A stretch of DNA of 64,000 nucleotides from Lachnospiraceae bacterium G41 (GTDB taxonomy: Bacteria > Bacillota > Clostridia > Lachnospirales > Lachnospiraceae), in NCBI GenBank assembly GCA_900100245.1, contig FNEU01000001.1, forward strand, positions 186,001 through 250,000, given 5' to 3'. Every line of letters begins with the position of its first letter. The stretch's first letter is position 1. Below the pieces are notes generated by a model. The model had not been told where the DNA came from. It made no database searches and saw only the letters and a list, made by a program, of their open reading frames with translations. Position numbers and translations under genes: made by a program. Shown piece by piece: positions 42,090 to 49,800 of the stretch.

Positions 42090-43022
42090 TTATACTAAAT
42101 TGATAACTTCTTCTCTGGGAGCCTTGGCAGGTGTAATCTCCTTTGCATAAAGCACAGGACCTTCACCGTTATAATCTTTCCAGAACTCTATCTTAATTTC
42201 AGCAGTAACTGTTATCCAGTCGCCTTTTTTATACTTGTCAGCTTCATCTGTTTTACAAATAAATCCAAGAAAAGCAATATCTTCTGCACAGCATGTCATT
42301 GCAGAACGTCCGGGAACAAGAAGGCCTTTGCCAAGTGTCTCGGGTTTTACGACGTTGGCTAAAAACTTAACTGTTTTGCCGTTGTATCTGTCAAAATTGT
42401 CGAGACAGTCAAAGAACCATATACCGTAAGTCTCATCGACAAGTTCGATTACGGGAGCATTTACGTCAAAAGGTAGTTCCTCATCAAGTGTTGTATTAAT
42501 CTCTCCGTTCTTGTCTTCGAATACGATTTCGGCATTTCTGTTTAATGCCATTACGTTTCTTTTATATGTAGGAAGTTCCTTGTTTAAACCGTCACATCTG
42601 TTAAAGATGATAAGTTCCGATTTTTTGACCATATCGGAAATAAGCGAACGCATATTGGCGAAATACATGTTAAATGTGGCTGCATTGATAATTGTTACCT
42701 GCTGTGCCAGTTTCCAGTGCCATGGCATCTTTAAATCCGACATCTGCCACATTCCGTTGTACTCGATGATGATTCTCTCGGGTTTGTGTTTTTTCTCAAG
42801 ATTAAGAAGCGTAGTGCTGTTTAAATCTTCTTTGTTATCAATAACTTCGATTACCGTATGCGTTTTACGAAGAATCTCTTCTTCTATCTCAACCTCGCCC
42901 TCTTCGCACATGATAAGAAGAGTTGTGTTAGTTGTCAGAAAATACGGCTGTGTTATAGTAAATCTGATAAATTCAGTCTTTCCTGCTTCCAGAAATCCGT
43001 TTATAACAAATACGTTTTTCAT
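42090..43022 (-). CDS. CobW-like GTPase with a DUF1980-like C-terminus
   Basis: 310 residues. The N-terminal P-loop (FVINGFLEAGKTEFIRF) and the switch/base region (IIFNRCDGLNKEL) are those of a G3E/CobW GTPase, but the CxCC metal motif of that family is missing. Residues about 220-300 (GKTVKFLANVVKPETLGKG, then SAMTCCAEDIAFLGFICK) resemble the DUF1980/TIGR03943 domain, which has a conserved CC. It follows the next CobW gene by one base, so the pair is coupled. A role in metal handling is inference. Confidence 0.75.
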   Translation of the reverse strand: MKNVFVINGFLEAGKTEFIRFTITQPYFLTTNTTLLIMCEEGEVEIEEEILRKTHTVIEVIDNKEDLNSTTLLNLEKKHKPERIIIEYNGMWQMSDLKMPWHWKLAQQVTIINAATFNMYFANMRSLISDMVKKSELIIFNRCDGLNKELPTYKRNVMALNRNAEIVFEDKNGEINTTLDEELPFDVNAPVIELVDETYGIWFFDCLDNFDRYNGKTVKFLANVVKPETLGKGLLVPGRSAMTCCAEDIAFLGFICKTDEADKYKKGDWITVTAEIKIEFWKDYNGEGPVLYAKEITPAKAPREEVINLV

Positions 43023-43023
43023 A

Positions 43024-44136
43024 TTAGAATAATTCCTTAATCTTATCTTCGTTTAATTTAGAGCCGATAACAACGACTTTACCTGTAACCTCAGGACTGC
43101 CGGCTCTGACATTTCTCTCTTCGGGAACATAGTCAAAGTAAATGAATCCGCCGTCCTTGTCGTAAACCATACCCTTTGAACGAAGTATTATGCCATAAGT
43201 TTCATTGTCGTCAAATTTGGACAATATATCGTTAATCTGTTCTTTTGTATATGATTTTGCAGTCTCAAATCCGATGCTTGCAAATACTTCATCAGCATGA
43301 TGGTGATGATGGTGATGTTCGTGGTCGTGATGATGGTGACATTCACATTCGGGATCGTCGCATTCTTCATCATCGTCGTGGTGATGATGGTGATGATGCT
43401 CGTGTTCATCGTCATCGTCATCGTCGTCGTGATGATGGTGATGGCACTCACAATCGGGATCGTCACACTCTTCGCCGTGGCTGTGAGCCATTTCTTTTTT
43501 CATCTCTTCAAGAAGTTCCTCTTCAAGGCTCTTTCCTGCTTCGTATGTCTTAAGAATCTGCTCGCCTGTTAACTGATCCCAGGGAGTAGTAATAATCGTA
43601 GCCTTAGCATTATGCTCACGAAGAAGTGCAATTGCCTCATTTAACTTTTCTTCGGAAACATTCTGTGTTCTTGAAAGAATAATTGTGCCTGCTGCTTCAA
43701 CCTGATTGATGAAGAATTCACCGAAGTTCTTGATGTACATTTTACACTTTGAAACGTCTACAACGACTACTGCTGCGTTTAAAGCAACATCTGTTAAATT
43801 CTCCTTAGTCTCAAGATCTGCAACAGCCTTAATAACGTCTGAAAGCTTACCTACGCCTGAAGGCTCGATGAGAATTCTCTCGGGAGAATATGTCTTGATT
43901 ACTTCTTTTAAGGATGCTCCAAAGTCACCTACGAGTGAACAGCAGATACATCCTGAATTCATTTCTTTTATCTCTATTCCGGCTTCTTTTAAGAATCCGC
44001 CGTCAATTCCGATTTCACCAAATTCATTCTCGATGAGAACAACTTTTTCTTTATTCAGCACTTCTTTTAACATCTTCTGAATAAATGTAGTCTTGCCTGC
44101 TCCGAGGAAACCGGAAACTATATCAATCTTAGTCAT
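43024..44136 (-). CDS. CobW/ZNG1-type metallochaperone GTPase with a His-rich insert
   Basis: 370 residues. The P-loop is VSGFLGAGKTT, the metal motif CxCC lies in EMNSGCICCSLVGDFG, and ILIEPSGVG is the switch. Residues about 215-280 are a long His/Asp stretch with two CDDP-(D/E)-CEC segments that can bind many Zn2+ or Ni2+ ions. The C-terminal CobW_C domain follows. Such proteins deliver zinc to client enzymes. The ATG at 44136 has GAAGG upstream; a longer frame to 44187 lacks a site. No Zur box is obvious. Confidence 0.9.
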   Translation of the reverse strand: MTKIDIVSGFLGAGKTTFIQKMLKEVLNKEKVVLIENEFGEIGIDGGFLKEAGIEIKEMNSGCICCSLVGDFGASLKEVIKTYSPERILIEPSGVGKLSDVIKAVADLETKENLTDVALNAAVVVVDVSKCKMYIKNFGEFFINQVEAAGTIILSRTQNVSEEKLNEAIALLREHNAKATIITTPWDQLTGEQILKTYEAGKSLEEELLEEMKKEMAHSHGEECDDPDCECHHHHHDDDDDDDEHEHHHHHHHDDDEECDDPECECHHHHDHEHHHHHHHADEVFASIGFETAKSYTKEQINDILSKFDDNETYGIILRSKGMVYDKDGGFIYFDYVPEERNVRAGSPEVTGKVVVIGSKLNEDKIKELF

Positions 44137-44234
44137 GACTTTACCTTCTTTCTTTTCGTAAACTATATATTTACTTTTATTATCCAAATATTTATTATAT
44201 CATACACGTCAAGTTTAACCTTCTTATAAATACT

Positions 44235-44262
44235 AAAAAAGGACCGCATCAGCGATCCTTTT
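44235..44262 (-). terminator. Terminator of infC-rpmI-rplT
   Basis: Stem AAAAGGA(T)CGC/GCG(G)TCCTTTT followed on the minus strand by T residues, 18 bases after the rplT stop. Confidence 0.75.
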
Positions 44263-44280
44263 AATATTCAACAAGTCTAA

Positions 44281-44637
44281 TTAAGCGATTTTGCTCTTTG
44301 CGATTTCAGATAAGCTCTTGAAACCTTCTGCATCGTTAACTGCCATCTCTGCGAGCATCTTTCTGTTGATGTCGATGTTAGCAAGTTTAAGACCATACAT
44401 AAATTTGCTGTATGAAAGTCCGTTCATTCTTGCAGCAGCGTTGATACGTGCAATCCAAAGTCTCCTGAACTGTCTCTTGTTTTCCTTACGTCCGGCATAA
44501 GAAGAAGCAAGCGCTCTCATAACGGACTGTTTAGCTATACGATACTGTTTTGATCTTGCTCCTCTGTATCCTTTAGCAAGCTTTAAAACTCTGTTATGTT
44601 TTTTCTTGGCATTTAAGCCACCTTTTATTCTAGCCAT
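44281..44637 (-). CDS. rplT: Ribosomal protein L20
   Basis: 118 residues, basic, with MARIKGGLNAKKKHNRVLKL and the conserved ARINAAARMNGLSYSKFMYG segment. It is an early large-subunit assembly protein and, in other Firmicutes, binds the operon leader to repress it. It is last in the operon. Confidence 0.97.
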   Translation of the reverse strand: MARIKGGLNAKKKHNRVLKLAKGYRGARSKQYRIAKQSVMRALASSYAGRKENKRQFRRLWIARINAAARMNGLSYSKFMYGLKLANIDINRKMLAEMAVNDAEGFKSLSEIAKSKIA

Positions 44638-44657
44638 TTTTTACTTCCTCTCTTTCC

Positions 44658-44855
44658 TTAAATGTAAGGTAAAATCTTCTTCATATTCTTTACATTTGTG
44701 CAATCTGTAACTGCAGCCTGTCTAAGATTTCTTTTTCTCTTTGTAGACTTCTTTGTAAGGATATGGCTCTTATAAGCTTTAGATCTTTTTAATTTTCCTG
44801 TTCCTGTTAATTTAAAACGCTTTGCAGCAGACCTGGATGTCTTCATTTTAGGCAT
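44658..44855 (-). CDS. rpmI: Ribosomal protein L35
   Basis: 65 residues, very basic ([20 protein letters not shown], then [20 protein letters not shown]). The order infC-rpmI-rplT is standard. Confidence 0.97.
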   Translation of the reverse strand: MPKMKTSRSAAKRFKLTGTGKLKRSKAYKSHILTKKSTKRKRNLRQAAVTDCTNVKNMKKILPYI

Positions 44856-44892
44856 AACTAATGTCCTCCTTAAGTAAAATATATTTTAACTG

Positions 44893-45408
44893 TTACTTCT
44901 TCTCAGCCAAAACCATAGCTATCGAACGACCTTCAATCTTCGCTTCTTTTTCAAGAGTAGAAACATCTGAAAGTCCGTTTGCAAAATCTTCAAGAAGTTT
45001 CTTCGCGGTAGGAACTCCGTGAGCCATTTCTCTACCTCTGAATCTTACGGTTACTTTAACCTTTTCACCTTTTGTAAGGAACTTTCTTGCTGCATTCATC
45101 TTTGTATTGAAATCGTTGGTATCAATATTGGGCGAGAAACGGATTTCCTTAACTTCGGTAACTTTCTGTTTCTTCTTGTTCTCTTTTTCTTTACGAAGCT
45201 GCTCGTACTTGAATTTTCCGAAGTCTTCAATACGACATACGGGCGGATTGGCATTCGGGGAAATCATGATTAAATCAAGTCCCAAATCTTCTGCTCTCTG
45301 CAGTGCATTGCCTGTGGGCATAACACCGAGCATTTCTCCTTCCTCTGAAATAACTCTCACTTCACTGTCTCTGATCTGATCGTTAATAATATAGTCGTTG
45401 TTCTTCAT
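44893..45408 (-). CDS. infC: Translation initiation factor IF-3
   Basis: About 171 residues. The N-domain starts near YIINDQIRDSEVRV, the lysine-rich linker is KEKENKKKQKVTEVKE and the C-domain holds KVKVTVRFRGREMAHG. IF-3 blocks subunit joining and checks the start codon. The ATG at 45408 follows GGAGG after only three bases, a tight spacing; a longer frame to 45459 would overlap the leader terminator and is unlikely. infC starts are often non-canonical, so an AUU start at IINDQ is conceivable. Confidence 0.95.
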   Translation of the reverse strand: MKNNDYIINDQIRDSEVRVISEEGEMLGVMPTGNALQRAEDLGLDLIMISPNANPPVCRIEDFGKFKYEQLRKEKENKKKQKVTEVKEIRFSPNIDTNDFNTKMNAARKFLTKGEKVKVTVRFRGREMAHGVPTAKKLLEDFANGLSDVSTLEKEAKIEGRSIAMVLAEKK

Positions 45409-45430
45409 ATTCCTCCGTACATAAGTTTCG

Positions 45431-45560
45431 AAAAAAAATTGAGTGGACACAATATCCACTCAATAATATAAAAAAGCTCTTTGCTAACTTTCAAATATTA
45501 ACGCCGAAAACGCAATTGTCGTCGGGTGAGAGCGGATACTCTGCTTTGTTTTGCAACATT
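45431..45560 (-). promoter_or_regulatory. infC operon leader with attenuator (probable L20-type leader)
   Basis: The leader contains GCAGAGTATCCGCTCTCACC (about 45527-45546), a conserved-looking hairpin that I associate with clostridial infC leaders. It ends in a terminator, TTGAGTGGA/TCCACTCAA (45439-45463) with eight T, only about 20 bases before the infC ribosome site. The layout fits transcription attenuation by excess L20 or IF-3. Confidence 0.65.
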
Positions 45561-45563
45561 AGT

Positions 45564-45592
45564 ATTTTATACTGTTAATTCCTATAAGTCAA
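45564..45592 (-). promoter_or_regulatory. Promoter of infC-rpmI-rplT
   Basis: On the minus strand TTGACT (45587-45592), 17 bases, TAAAAT (45564-45569), just before the leader. Confidence 0.7.
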
Positions 45593-45603
45593 GAAAAATT
45601 TTT

Positions 45604-46107
45604 TTAAGCGTTCTTGCCACAGCACTTCTTATATTTCTTGCCTGATCCGCAAGGGCAGGGATCGTTAGGATAAACTTTAGCATCTTTTACGATGGTTGTA
45701 GAAGCCTTCTGCTCTTTGTAAAGTGCCTTCTTTTCATCCTCTGTGAAATACTCGTTCCACTCTTCGAGGTTGTAAAGCCAGTCTGCACCTGCTGCAACCA
45801 TGTTCTTGTAAAGAAGTTCCTTGTCGTATTCAAGGCTAATCTCCGTATCCTCATCCATATCCTCGATAGGGTTGGGAGTAACCAAAGAATCATTGATACC
45901 GTCAAGAATACCTGTCATATAAAAGGTATCAACACCGTATTTCTCGCAAAGTTCTTTTACGGTACCTTTTACGGGCTCTTTTTCGGGAAGAAGCTTCTTA
46001 TAGAATTCCTTCTCAAGTGTAAAATATTTGTTCCAGATAGGCTGCAAAGTTGACTTGTCAGCTGTCTCGTCATATGCTTTTGCGCGCCAAGTGTCTAATA
46101 ATTTCAT
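45604..46107 (-). CDS. SEC-C motif protein
   Basis: 167 residues. The C-terminus [16 protein letters not shown] is the SEC-C zinc motif, shared with SecA tails. The N-terminal 140 residues are helical and acidic ([20 protein letters not shown]). This is a free-standing SEC-C protein; a role near the ribosome or SecB-like clients is possible but not shown. It has no operon partner because the infC promoter follows directly. Confidence 0.8.
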   Translation of the reverse strand: MKLLDTWRAKAYDETADKSTLQPIWNKYFTLEKEFYKKLLPEKEPVKGTVKELCEKYGVDTFYMTGILDGINDSLVTPNPIEDMDEDTEISLEYDKELLYKNMVAAGADWLYNLEEWNEYFTEDEKKALYKEQKASTTIVKDAKVYPNDPCPCGSGKKYKKCCGKNA

Positions 46108-46280
46108 ATTTAATCCATCCTTTATATGTATTATTTTTATTTTTCAAGCCGTTAAATAGTATAAAACAAAATGGCCAAAAATGAAAGTTTTAATAAGCAA
46201 ACGAATAAAAAATATGGTAATCGCCAATAAAACAATGTATATTATAAAAGAAAAATGATTTAAAAAACTTAGGAGAAAAT

Positions 46281-46604
46281 ATGCTAAAAAGAATTTTTGC
46301 TGTCATCGGTTTAATAGTAATCCTCGGATGGATAATCGCCACTCTTGCTCTGGCAGTTTTCCCCATCCCCATGAAAACGGTTTTATTTCCCATATTCGCA
46401 GCCGGCTGCGTAATACTTCCTATTCTGCTGTGGCTTCTTTTATGGATGATAAGCGTAGTTACAGGAAAGAAAAACATCGCTACATTTGAAGTAAATAACG
46501 ATAAAGACGAGGAAACTCTCTCTAAGGCAACGAAAGATGATGTCGATGCAGCTGTGAACGAAGCATCCGTTGATGAAGCCAATGAAATTCCTGAAGAAAA
46601 GTAA
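46281..46604 (+). CDS. Small membrane protein of unknown function
   Basis: 107 residues with two membrane helices (about 5-26 and 34-60) joined by a short loop, then an acidic cytosolic or external tail (NDKDEETLSKATKDDVDAAV). An AGGAGAAA site precedes the ATG. It is the only plus-strand gene in this region and is followed by its own terminator. I do not recognise a family. The opposite strand carries an overlapping open frame that looks like a shadow. Confidence 0.6.
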   Translation: MLKRIFAVIGLIVILGWIIATLALAVFPIPMKTVLFPIFAAGCVILPILLWLLLWMISVVTGKKNIATFEVNNDKDEETLSKATKDDVDAAVNEASVDEANEIPEEK

Positions 46605-46617
46605 GTAACTTTTAGGC

Positions 46618-46650
46618 AAAAAGAGCGCAATTAAAGCGTTCTTTTTTTAT
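46618..46650 (+). terminator. Terminator of the small membrane protein gene
   Basis: An imperfect stem AAGAGCGC/GCGTTCTT followed by TTTTT. Confidence 0.65.
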
Positions 46651-46663
46651 TTGAATTAAAAAC

Positions 46664-46952
46664 TACGTGCGAATATAGGTATTTTTTCTAAACGCATGTG
46701 TATTCTTGCATGCAATGTCTTAAAACTACAAGCATAAACTTGTTATTCTCCAATACGCACGTATAGTCTCGTCGAAAAAACACAAATACTACGCGCTTAA
46801 ATTCATTGTCTTAAAAAAAGCGCGTAGAATAATTAGATAAAAGTCTAAAAGATACGCGCATATATGTATAGATTATAAAATCGCACGTAAAGACTTGAAA
46901 TAGAAATTCATAAAATACGTGCTAATAAATTACATCATAAAAAAAGCATGTA
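46664..46952. repeat. Five-unit inverted-arm array with an exact 63-bp period
   Basis: Left arms TACGTGC, TACAAGC, TACGCGC, TACGCGC and TACGTGC start at 46664, 46727, 46790, 46853 and 46916: always 63 bp. The opposed arms GCATGTG, GCACGTA, GCGCGTA, GCACGTA and GCATGTA start at 46694, 46757, 46820, 46883 and 46946: always 30 bp after the left arm. The sequence between arms is hardly conserved. It lies between convergent transcripts. Confidence 0.9.
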
Positions 46953-46978
46953 AATAATGAAAATCAACATAAAAAAAA

Positions 46979-47010
46979 CGTCGACTGCAAGTTCTTTTGC
47001 AATCGGCGCT
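46979..47010. terminator. Bidirectional terminator before the Nif3-like gene
   Basis: CGACTGCAA and TTGCAATCG pair with one G-U (46982-47005), with an A run on the left and T8 on the right. Confidence 0.75.
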
Positions 47011-47039
47011 TGTTTTTTTTACATAATACTTCTATGAAA

Positions 47040-47840
47040 TCACATATACTCTCCGACTTCTTTCTGAATCGAAGGAATGATTGTAATGTCAGGGAAGTTC
47101 ATTTCAAAGAATGCTCTGACTAAATCAACAAATATGATTTCTGTGCCGTAATGTCCGGCATCTATGATATTAAGTCCCCTTGATACGGCATCCAATGCTG
47201 CATGATATGTCATATCTCCTGTGATTAAAAGATCGCAGTTTTCTTTTATGCACTCATCTATCATGGATTTTCCTGCGCCCGTGCATACAGCAACACGACT
47301 GATAATACTGTCAAGGTCACCATAAACTTTAACAACATTTAAACCAAAGCCTTTCTTGGTTCTGATCACAGCTTCGTGTAACATTATGTCAACCGCTTCT
47401 TTGTTGTCATTGAGGAATTTGCCGATACTTCCCATTCCTATCTTTTCATTATCTTGATTTATGTTAACCTCTATTGCTCGTTCTCTTTTAATACCGAGAA
47501 CTTCATCAGCCACTTCGGAAAGTCCCGTCGCATCCATATTGGTATGCATTGCAATATAGTTAATCTTATTGTTTGCAAGCTTAATTATTCTTGCAGTAAT
47601 AAAATCTTCTGAATTTATCTTCATTACAGGTGCGAAAATCAAAGGATGATGAGAAATAATCAAATCCGCCTTTGCTGCAATTGCCTGCTCAACCACTTCG
47701 TCAGTAACATCAAGCGTCACTATGATACGATTAACTTCCGAATTCATATCTCCTATGAGAAGGCCCGAGTTATCCCACTCTTCCTGTAATTCGAATGGTG
47801 CTATTTTATTTAAGTTTTCATATATTTCTTTTACTTGCAT
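47040..47840 (-). CDS. Nif3-like dinuclear metal centre protein (YqfO type)
   Basis: 266 residues. LQEEWDNSGLLIGD, the metal-binding ADLIISHHPLIF and AMHTNMDAT, the late DLLITGDMTYHAAL and a final His in DAGHYGTE are the family motifs. Members form a toroid hexamer; some act as GTP cyclohydrolase IB-like enzymes in other bacteria, but the role of the short type is not settled. In many Firmicutes this gene follows trmK in the rpoD operon; here the SulP gene and a 35-bp repeat lie between. Confidence 0.92.
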   Translation of the reverse strand: MQVKEIYENLNKIAPFELQEEWDNSGLLIGDMNSEVNRIIVTLDVTDEVVEQAIAAKADLIISHHPLIFAPVMKINSEDFITARIIKLANNKINYIAMHTNMDATGLSEVADEVLGIKRERAIEVNINQDNEKIGMGSIGKFLNDNKEAVDIMLHEAVIRTKKGFGLNVVKVYGDLDSIISRVAVCTGAGKSMIDECIKENCDLLITGDMTYHAALDAVSRGLNIIDAGHYGTEIIFVDLVRAFFEMNFPDITIIPSIQKEVGEYM

Positions 47841-47881
47841 ATATTCTCCTTGAGCTTATGATTCTTACCTTTTAAAAAATT

Positions 47882-47969
47882 CGCTATTAATTTTGAACTC
47901 ATGCTTTTTTTGAATCCGCTATTTATTTTGAACTTACTGTTTTTTAAAATCCGACCATCTGTTTTGACC
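47882..47969. repeat. Three-copy direct repeat with a 35-bp period
   Basis: CGCTATTAATTTTGAACT (47882), CGCTATTTATTTTGAACTT (47917) and CGACCATCTGTTTTGACC (47952) are 35 bp apart. There are no opposed arms. It lies between the Nif3-like gene and the SulP terminator. Confidence 0.7.
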
Positions 47970-47993
47970 TTTTTATTTTATCAAAAAATATAA

Positions 47994-48021
47994 AAAAAGC
48001 GAAGTATTAAACTTCGCTTTT
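47994..48021 (-). terminator. Terminator overlapping the end of the SulP gene
   Basis: Stem AAAAGCGAAGT/ACTTCGCTTTT. The 5' arm is the last codons (Lys-Ser-Glu-Val) of the SulP gene, its stop lies at the loop, and T residues follow. Confidence 0.8.
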
Positions 48022-49674
48022 AACTGACTCACTTAATTTGCTTGCCCATTCAAGAGCATCGTCGATATGCGGTCTGAAATTATCTTTACCGACTTTATCA
48101 ATGAATCCGCTCTTTTCCATTGTTTTATAAGGCTGTTCGTTTACGTGCGAGAACACAAGCTTTACACCCTTTTCTTCACATCTTTTATAAAGATCTTCCA
48201 TCGAATGCATTGCTGTTGCATCAAGTGCAGGCACACCACGCATTCTGATGATGATTACCTTTGTAAAATCCTTAAAAGATACGCCAGCGAGCTGGTCTGC
48301 ATCACCGAAAAACATAGGACCTGTTATTTCGTATACACGAACCTGCTTGGGAACCTTTTTAAGTTCCGGACCGTCGGGATCTTCGTCGGGATCAAAATAT
48401 TTCCAGCCCTGAACAGAAGAAACATCGCTCATTCTCTTCATAAATAATACACATGCGATAAGCATACCTACTTCGATAGCAACTACAAGGTCAAACGAAA
48501 CGGTAAGAACAAATGTTATAACAAGCACAAGAATATCGCTCTTGGGAGATGTCTTGCAAAGATGTACGAATGTTCTCCACTGGCACATATTGTAAGCAAC
48601 CATAAAAAGAATTGCAGCAATTGTAGGCATCGGAATAAGTGCAGCGTAAGGCATCAAAAGCACGAGTACAAGTACCAAAACAATCGAATGTACCATACCT
48701 GCGATGGGTGAACGTCCGCCGTTTTTGATATTGGCTGCAGTTCTTGCAATGGCTCCTGTTGCAGGAATACCACCGAAAAGTGCCGAGCCCACATTACCGA
48801 TACCCTGTGCGATTAATTCCATATTTGAACGGTGATGTGAGTTTATCATACTGTCTGCAACAACACATGATAAAAGTGATTCTATCGCAGCTAAAACAGC
48901 TATAGTGAAGCCGTCCGGAATTACCGACATTACTGAATCAACCGATACTGCCGGAAGATGAAACGCAGGGAGTTTGTTGCTGATTGTATAGAGATCACCG
49001 ATGGTATTAACATCCATTTTAAAGATTTTTACCATCAGTATTCCGACTATAACAGCTATCAGTGAGCCGGGAATTTTCTCTGATATAAAAGGCCACACAA
49101 TAAGTATTGCAAGGCATACGCCACCGACTATAAGAGCCTGGTAATTGACTGTTTTAATGTTAAGTGCAATGGCTTTTATCTTGTCTACAGTTTCAATCGT
49201 TACGGTTCCTTCAGGGAAAGAAAGGCCCATAAAATCTTTTATCTGACCTATTAGAATCGTAACTGCGATACCTGCGGTAAAACCTGTTGTAATTGTATAA
49301 GGGATATATTTTATGAGTCCGCCGAGTCTGAATACGCCCATGAGAATAAGTATGATACCGGCTATTACGGTAGCTATAACCAGTCCGTCCATACCTTTCT
49401 TGGCAATGATTCCTGCGACTATCGTGGCGAATGCGGCTGTCGGTCCCGCAATCTGAACACGGCTTCCGCCGAAAAATGAAATTAAGAATCCGGCAACGAT
49501 GGCCGTATATATACCCTGCTCGGGTCCGACGCCCGATGCAAGTGCAAGGGCAATAGAAAGTGGCAGCGCGATAATTGCAACAATTATGCCTGCCACGACA
49601 TCTTTAACAAACTTTTTCCCATCGTAACTCTTCATTACGCTGAAGAGCATGGGCTTTATTTTATCCTGTTTCAT
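48007..49674 (-). CDS. SulP-family anion transporter with STAS domain
   Basis: 555 residues: about 12 membrane helices in 1-420, with PTAAFATIVAGIIA near the N-terminal core and RTAANIKNGGRSPIAGMVHS in the second half, then a cytosolic STAS domain (about 440-545, including RMRGVPALDATAMHSMEDL). SulP proteins carry sulphate, bicarbonate or organic acids; the substrate is not readable. It forms a single-gene unit with a terminator inside its own 3' end. The spacer to trmK (49675-49800) shows nothing. Confidence 0.92.
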   Translation of the reverse strand: MKQDKIKPMLFSVMKSYDGKKFVKDVVAGIIVAIIALPLSIALALASGVGPEQGIYTAIVAGFLISFFGGSRVQIAGPTAAFATIVAGIIAKKGMDGLVIATVIAGIILILMGVFRLGGLIKYIPYTITTGFTAGIAVTILIGQIKDFMGLSFPEGTVTIETVDKIKAIALNIKTVNYQALIVGGVCLAILIVWPFISEKIPGSLIAVIVGILMVKIFKMDVNTIGDLYTISNKLPAFHLPAVSVDSVMSVIPDGFTIAVLAAIESLLSCVVADSMINSHHRSNMELIAQGIGNVGSALFGGIPATGAIARTAANIKNGGRSPIAGMVHSIVLVLVLVLLMPYAALIPMPTIAAILFMVAYNMCQWRTFVHLCKTSPKSDILVLVITFVLTVSFDLVVAIEVGMLIACVLFMKRMSDVSSVQGWKYFDPDEDPDGPELKKVPKQVRVYEITGPMFFGDADQLAGVSFKDFTKVIIIRMRGVPALDATAMHSMEDLYKRCEEKGVKLVFSHVNEQPYKTMEKSGFIDKVGKDNFRPHIDDALEWASKLSESVKSEV

Positions 49675-49800
49675 GTAAATATCTCCTTTTTTAGCACCCG
49701 AAGTAATACACTACCACCAAAAAAAGGGAATTACAAGAATAATTTAAAAAAATTACCAATAATATATAATAATCGTTGTTATTTATGACGAAACTTGTTC

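Noticed and set aside
43188-43572. Overlapping ORFs in other frames of the His-rich metallochaperone gene
   Set aside because: They come from the GAT/CAC-rich His-Asp coding stretch and give Ile/Thr- or Val/Met-only peptides with no ribosome site.
46190-46630. 146-codon minus-strand ORF
   Set aside because: It lies antisense to the 107-residue membrane protein, which has a clear AGGAG site, its own terminator and a sensible two-helix topology.
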